Made by a program: the position numbers and the translations under genes. The notes under the pieces are model-generated. The model searched no databases. It saw only the letters and a list, made by a program, of their open reading frames with translations, and was not told the origin of the DNA. A DNA stretch of 64,000 bases, taken from Zeimonas sp964538505. Lineage in GTDB: Bacteria > Pseudomonadota > Gammaproteobacteria > Burkholderiales > Burkholderiaceae_E. Shown piece after piece: positions 60,222 to 64,000 of the stretch. Location of the stretch: contig CAZIDY010000002.1 of the NCBI GenBank assembly GCA_964538505.1, positions 62,001 to 126,000 on the forward strand, read 5' to 3'. Each line of letters starts with the position of its first letter. The first letter of the stretch is position 1.

Positions 60222-61648
60222 AACGACGTGAGCCGGAAGTGCTGACGCAGGAACGCGCGAAAGCGGCGCACGATCGCGAGGCAGTCGTGCAGGCGGTCGC
60301 GCTCGAGCGTGCCGAGCTGGCCGGGCTGCACTGCATTGGTCGGCGTGCGGCCGGCTGCGCGCTCGCGCAACTGCACGTCGAGCCGCAGCTGCAGCAGGAA
60401 GCGCAGCGTATCGACGAGGTCGCGGCCGAGCGCCGCATCGAGCCGGCCGTCGGCGACGAGCGCTTCGATGCGGTACGCGGTGGGGAGCGCGCGCACGCGG
60501 TACTGCAGCGCGAGCGCGCGCACGCCGTGCACGATCGGGAAGATCGCCGCCTTCTTCAGGTCGAGCGGCGCGTCGTCACGGCGCGTGAGCAGGCGTGTCC
60601 ACCAGCTGCCGCTTTCGTCGAACTGCTCGACGGCGGCGACGAAACGGGCGAGGAAGGCGTCGCTGCCGACCAGCGCTTCGTCGAGCCACGTGCGCAGTTC
60701 CTCGAGCAGCGCTGCGTCGCCGGCGACCGGCGCCGCATCGAGGAAGATCGCCAGGTGCATCGCGCCCTCGGGGTCGCTGCCGTCGATCCAGCCGCGCATC
60801 GTGTCGCGATAGCCGGCGAGCGACTGGCGCCAGCGCGGATTCGTCACCATCACGTTGCCGGGGCACGGGGGATAGCCGATCCGGGCGAGCGCGTCGTGGA
60901 ATCGGCGAGCGGTCTCCTCGAGGGCGGCAGGTGGAGGTTCGTCGCGCGCGAGCAGCGCGTTGTCCTGGTCGGTCTTCAGCAGCTGCTCGCTGCGGCCTTC
61001 GCTGCCCATCACGACGAGGCAGCTGGCGGCGACGAACTCGGGCGCCGCGAGCATCGCCCACAGCCGCTCGAACAGCCGCCGGTTCAGCTCGCCGACGAGG
61101 CGCGCGATGCGCTCGACGCGCGTGCCGCGTTCGTGCATCGCCTCGATCATCGTATCGATGCGGTGGGCAGCCGCTTCGAGATCGTCGACGGAAGTGGCGT
61201 CTTCGATCTGCTGAACGACGATGTGCGAGTGGTTGGCGACGAAGCTGATCAGGTCGAGCTGGCTGAGCACGCCGAGCACCTCGTCGCCGTCGCGTACGAC
61301 GAGTCGATGCACGCCGTGACGGACCATGCGCCACATTGCCTCGAAGAGCTCGGCATCGGGGTGAATGTCGACGAGATCGAAGCGTGCCGCTTCGCGCACG
61401 GCGAGCGCGCCGGGCGGACGTTCGTGCAGCATCGCGTCGCGCAGGTCGGTGGTCGTGAAGATGCCGAGCCGTTCGCCGTCGCGCACCAGTGCGCTGGTGA
61501 GTCCGCGTTGCGAAAGCTCGCGGCATACCGAGACGAGGTCGGTGGCGCCGTCGACGTAGAAAGGCCGGCGCAGGTATGCATCGCGCACGCGTGCAGTGAC
61601 CAGCGAGAGCGTCTCGAGTCGAACGTCGACCTCGTTCGTGTCGGGCAT
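60218..61648 (-). CDS. CBS-pair / DUF294 nucleotidyltransferase-like protein
   Basis: The 476-residue protein has a tandem CBS pair (ALVRDGERLGIFTTTDLRDA and HRLVVRDGDEVLGVLSQLDL). A GlnD-like nucleotidyltransferase domain follows with VVMGSEGRSEQLLKTDQDNA, where Gly-Ser and Asp-x-Asp are intact, and then a helical DUF294 C-terminal domain. CBS pairs bind adenylates; the transferase substrate is unknown. Such genes commonly lie beside acetate-type symporters and DnaQ-like exonucleases, as here. Confidence 0.9.
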   Translation of the reverse strand: MPDTNEVDVRLETLSLVTARVRDAYLRRPFYVDGATDLVSVCRELSQRGLTSALVRDGERLGIFTTTDLRDAMLHERPPGALAVREAARFDLVDIHPDAELFEAMWRMVRHGVHRLVVRDGDEVLGVLSQLDLISFVANHSHIVVQQIEDATSVDDLEAAAHRIDTMIEAMHERGTRVERIARLVGELNRRLFERLWAMLAAPEFVAASCLVVMGSEGRSEQLLKTDQDNALLARDEPPPAALEETARRFHDALARIGYPPCPGNVMVTNPRWRQSLAGYRDTMRGWIDGSDPEGAMHLAIFLDAAPVAGDAALLEELRTWLDEALVGSDAFLARFVAAVEQFDESGSWWTRLLTRRDDAPLDLKKAAIFPIVHGVRALALQYRVRALPTAYRIEALVADGRLDAALGRDLVDTLRFLLQLRLDVQLRERAAGRTPTNAVQPGQLGTLERDRLHDCLAIVRRFRAFLRQHFRLTSL

Positions 61649-61666
61649 CGGCGGGCAGCCTCGCGT

Positions 61667-61706
61667 CAGGGTCTGTTCACGATGATCGTATTGTGAACAG
61701 ACCCTG
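61667..61706. repeat. Perfect 14-bp palindrome between actP and the DUF294 gene
   Basis: cagggtctgttcac (61667-61680) and its exact complement (61693-61706) flank a 12-nt AT-containing loop. It lies between the stop of actP and the start of the DUF294 gene, where a terminator or attenuator would act. No T-run follows on the minus strand. Its form also fits a small REP/MITE-type palindrome. Confidence 0.65.
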
Positions 61707-61744
61707 GCCGGTGCTGCCGTGCCGGGTCGCCTGCCTCGTGCGCG

Positions 61745-63466
61745 TCAATGGCTCGATGCAACCGATGCGCCGATTCCGGTTTCGGAGCGCACCTGCTGCG
61801 CGAGGAAGCCGGCCCGATCGACGCGCGCGCGGGCGCTGCGATCGAGAATCGAGAACAGCCAGATCCCGACGAAGCCGATCGTCATGGAGAAGAGCGCGGG
61901 CGAAGCGTACGGGAACGGCGCCGAGCCGGGCGGGTTGCCGAGCGTTGCTTCCCACACCGCCGGGGAGATCACCGTCAATGCGACCGACGAGATCAGCCCG
62001 AGGAAACCGCCGATGACGACGCCGCGCGTCGTGCAGTCCTTCCACATCACTGACATCAGCAGCACCGGGAAGTTGGCTGACGCCGCGATCGCGAAGGCGA
62101 GCGACACCATGAACGCGATGTTCTGCTTCTCGAAGGCGATGCCGAGCAGCACCGCGACGATGCCGAGCACGACGGTGGTGATGCGCGAGACGCGCAGCTC
62201 GGCGGCACTGTCGGCCTGGCCCTTGCGCAGCACGCTCGAGTAGAGGTCGTGCGAGACGGCGGAGGCACCCGACAGCGTGAGGCCGGCAACGACGGCGAGG
62301 ATCGTCGCGAAGGCCACCGCCGAGATGAAGCCGAGGAAGACGTTGCCGCCGACGGCTTCGGCCAGGTGCACGGCCGCCATGTTGCTGCCGCCGATCAGAC
62401 CGCCGTTCGGGTCGAGGAAATCGGGTTCGGTGAGCACGAAGGTGATCGCGCCGAAGCCGATGATGAAGGTCAGCAGGTAGAAGTAGCCGATCCAGGTGGT
62501 CGCCCAGAACACCGACTTGCGCGCCTCGCGCGCGTTGGGCACGGTGAAGAAGCGCATCAGGATGTGCGGCAGGCCGGCGGTGCCGAACATCAGCGCAATG
62601 CCGAAGGAGATCGCCGAGATCGGGTCCTTGATGAAGCCGCCGGGACCCATGATCGAACGCCCCGTCGCGGCCGCCTGATCGGGTGGAGTGCCGGCGTCGG
62701 AAGCAAGCTGCGTCTTGATCTCGACCGCACGCGCGAACATCGCCTCGGGGCTGAAGCCGAAGTGCAGCAGCACCATCAGCGCCATGAAGGTGGCGCCGCC
62801 GAGCAGCAGGATCGCCTTGATGATCTGCACCCAGGTGGTCGCGGTCATTCCGCCGAACAGCACGTAGATCATCATCAGCACGCCGACGATGACCACGGCG
62901 ATCCAGTAGTCGAGCCCGAAAAGCAGCTTGATCAGCTGTCCGGCGCCGACCATCTGCGCGATCAGGTAGAACGCGACGACGACCAGCGTTCCCGAGGCGG
63001 CGAACACGCGCACCGGCGCCTGCTGGAAACGGAACGCGGCGACGTCGGCGAAGGTGAACTTGCCCAGGTTGCGCAGCCGCTCGGCGAGCAGGAAGGTGAC
63101 GATCGGCCAGCCGACGAGAAATCCGATCGAATAGATCAGGCCGTCGTAGCCGCTCGCCATCACGGCCGCCGAGATGCCCAGGAACGAGGCCGCCGACATG
63201 TAGTCGCCGGCGATCGCCAGCCCGTTCTGGAAGCCGGTGATGCCGCCGCCTGCGGTATAGAAATCGGCAGCCGACTTCGTGCGCGACGCCGCCCAGCGCG
63301 TGATGAACAGCGTGAACAGCACGAAGACGCCGAACATGCCGATCGCGGTCCAGTTCGTCGCCTGCTTGTCGGCCTGACCGAGGTCGCCTCCGGCGGCTAC
63401 GGCCGCGCTGCACGCGGCCAGCAGCAGCGCAGCGGCGCCGAATCGTGCGGATCGATGCGGGCTCAT
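61745..63466 (-). CDS. actP: Cation/acetate symporter ActP
   Basis: The 573-residue SLC5-family symporter has an N-terminal signal-like span, then about 13 spans. Features are FYTAGGGITGFQNGLAIAGDY MSAASFLG (read in sequence), TFADVAAFRF, GTAGLPHILMRFFTVP and DLYSSVLRKGQ. The match to ActP (YjcG) is close in layout and length. It imports acetate and short carboxylates with Na or H. Its ATG overlaps the stop of the DUF485 gene, the usual yjcH-actP pair. Confidence 0.95.
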   Translation of the reverse strand: MSPHRSARFGAAALLLAACSAAVAAGGDLGQADKQATNWTAIGMFGVFVLFTLFITRWAASRTKSAADFYTAGGGITGFQNGLAIAGDYMSAASFLGISAAVMASGYDGLIYSIGFLVGWPIVTFLLAERLRNLGKFTFADVAAFRFQQAPVRVFAASGTLVVVAFYLIAQMVGAGQLIKLLFGLDYWIAVVIVGVLMMIYVLFGGMTATTWVQIIKAILLLGGATFMALMVLLHFGFSPEAMFARAVEIKTQLASDAGTPPDQAAATGRSIMGPGGFIKDPISAISFGIALMFGTAGLPHILMRFFTVPNAREARKSVFWATTWIGYFYLLTFIIGFGAITFVLTEPDFLDPNGGLIGGSNMAAVHLAEAVGGNVFLGFISAVAFATILAVVAGLTLSGASAVSHDLYSSVLRKGQADSAAELRVSRITTVVLGIVAVLLGIAFEKQNIAFMVSLAFAIAASANFPVLLMSVMWKDCTTRGVVIGGFLGLISSVALTVISPAVWEATLGNPPGSAPFPYASPALFSMTIGFVGIWLFSILDRSARARVDRAGFLAQQVRSETGIGASVASSH

Positions 63467-63771
63467 TTCAGCGCCTCCCGCACGATGCGCTCGGTACGCG
63501 CGTCGTACTCGCTGTTCGCGCGCCGGACATAGACGCCGGTGATGACGATCGTGAAGAGGATCACCGCGAGGCCGACCGGCATTCCCCAGGTGGTGATGTT
63601 GTCGCCGATGGGGCGCGCGAGCAGCTCCTTGTCGAAGGCGACGAGCAGGATGAAGCCGTAGTAGACGATCAGCATCAGGATCGCGAGCAGCCATCCGAAG
63701 CGCATTCGTCGGGACTTCAGCTCAAGGTATTCGGGATCGTTCGCGATCCGCTCGACCAGGTCCTCGCGCAT
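63463..63771 (-). CDS. DUF485 membrane protein (YjcH-like)
   Basis: The 102-residue protein, MREDLVERIANDPEYLELKS, has two spans (LLAILMLIVYYGFILLVAF and VGLAVILFTIVITGVYV) and the DUF485 motif FGWLLAILM. It is the conserved upstream partner of actP and is probably a symporter accessory subunit. It is first in the long operon. The 190 bp upstream of its start must hold the main promoter, but I see no convincing boxes. Confidence 0.92.
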   Translation of the reverse strand: MREDLVERIANDPEYLELKSRRMRFGWLLAILMLIVYYGFILLVAFDKELLARPIGDNITTWGMPVGLAVILFTIVITGVYVRRANSEYDARTERIVREALK

Positions 63772-63962
63772 TCGTCGCTCCTCGAGGGCACGATGCCCGC
63801 GTCCACGATACCCGCGAGCGCTGCAGTGTGGAAAGGTGCAGGGAGCCTCCCGGAGTTGCGAAAAAACCGATAACGGCGCGAACGGGTCGGCGATGGCGGG
63901 GGTTGCGCCGGAGTCGGCCGATACTCTGCGGTTTGCGCTGTGGAGCGAGTGGGGTCCGCGAG

Positions 63963-64000
63963 ATGCCCGACGAATCCCGGCAGACGATCCGCATCTGCGC
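63963..64000 (+). CDS. Possible start of a further gene, cut by window end
   Basis: ATG at 63963 is preceded by GGAG about 18 nt upstream and continues without a stop to the edge as MPDESRQTIRIC. Too short to judge; recorded only because it is the sole plausible start near the right edge. Confidence 0.2.
   Translation, partial: MPDESRQTIRIC

Noticed and set aside
57342..60245. 967-aa open frame antisense to the symporter-kinase
   Set aside because: Low-complexity Arg/Gln/His/Asp sequence typical of antisense frames; the sense gene carries clear transporter and kinase motifs.

Overview
The window is a very GC-rich, gene-dense chromosomal segment of a betaproteobacterium, most likely of the Burkholderiales. 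I infer this from the order rpsA-ihfB-lapA-lapB-rfaE1 at the left end, ubiquinone genes (ubiA, ubiT/ubiV/ubiU), a twitching-motility pair (pilT-pilU), LPS transport (lptE) and BPSS1780-type and DUF423 proteins. I cannot name a genus. I recognise no rRNA, tRNA, CRISPR array, transposase, prophage or integron integrase; apart from structured intergenic DNA this is core chromosome.

Layout. 1-5.1 kb (+): end of rpsA, ihfB, lapA, lapB, rfaE1, a ComEA-like exported protein and ubiA. 5.1-7.6 kb (-): proC and murJ. 7.7-15.8 kb: rpsT, yggS, pilT/pilU, infA, an envelope trio (DUF481 protein, NlpE-like lipoprotein, DUF423 protein), rlmL and hemJ. 15.8-16.8 kb: a protein-free kilobase made of two giant hairpins. 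16.8-22.7 kb (-): a small membrane peptide, leuS, lptE, holA, proA. 22.8-27.4 kb: a decayed TonB receptor behind an EcsC-like gene, a tandem universal stress protein, and an IclR regulator with acetate kinase. 27.46-28.37 kb: a second pair of giant hairpins. 28.4-33.1 kb: tyrosine/homogentisate degradation (fahA, hmgA) with a divergent LysR regulator, then purU. 33.3-37.1 kb (-): ubiU/ubiV/ubiT for oxygen-independent ubiquinone synthesis with an NnrS protein. 37.2-43.2 kb: trehalose/glucose metabolism (otsB, a membrane-anchored otsA, glk, a GH15 glucan hydrolase). 43.2-54.7 kb: two transporters, an OmpA-like protein, a UvrD-type helicase, a membrane protein, thrB, a LOG-family protein, polA and a ZIP metal transporter. 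54.7-63.8 kb (-): one long set of mostly overlapping genes joining an acetate/solute symporter module (actP and DUF485) to a CBS/nucleotidyltransferase protein, a symporter-histidine kinase hybrid, a single-domain response regulator and a pseudokinase-exonuclease fusion.

The most unusual content is non-coding. At two loci (15.8-16.8 and 27.5-28.4 kb) there is the same design: two tandem foldback elements, each with a core of about 130-190 bp flanked by its own long inverted arms (91-146 bp, perfect in three of the four elements). Within a locus the two cores are near-identical but lie in opposite orientation, whereas the arms of the two elements are unrelated. The two loci use different core sequences. 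I know of no described element with this combination. The window also holds three copies of a REP-type palindrome; two of them supply the last codons and stop of ihfB and yggS, giving both proteins the same C-terminal tail. Purine-rich G-quadruplex-prone hairpins lie near some of these sites, and one appears to have disturbed the start of lptE.
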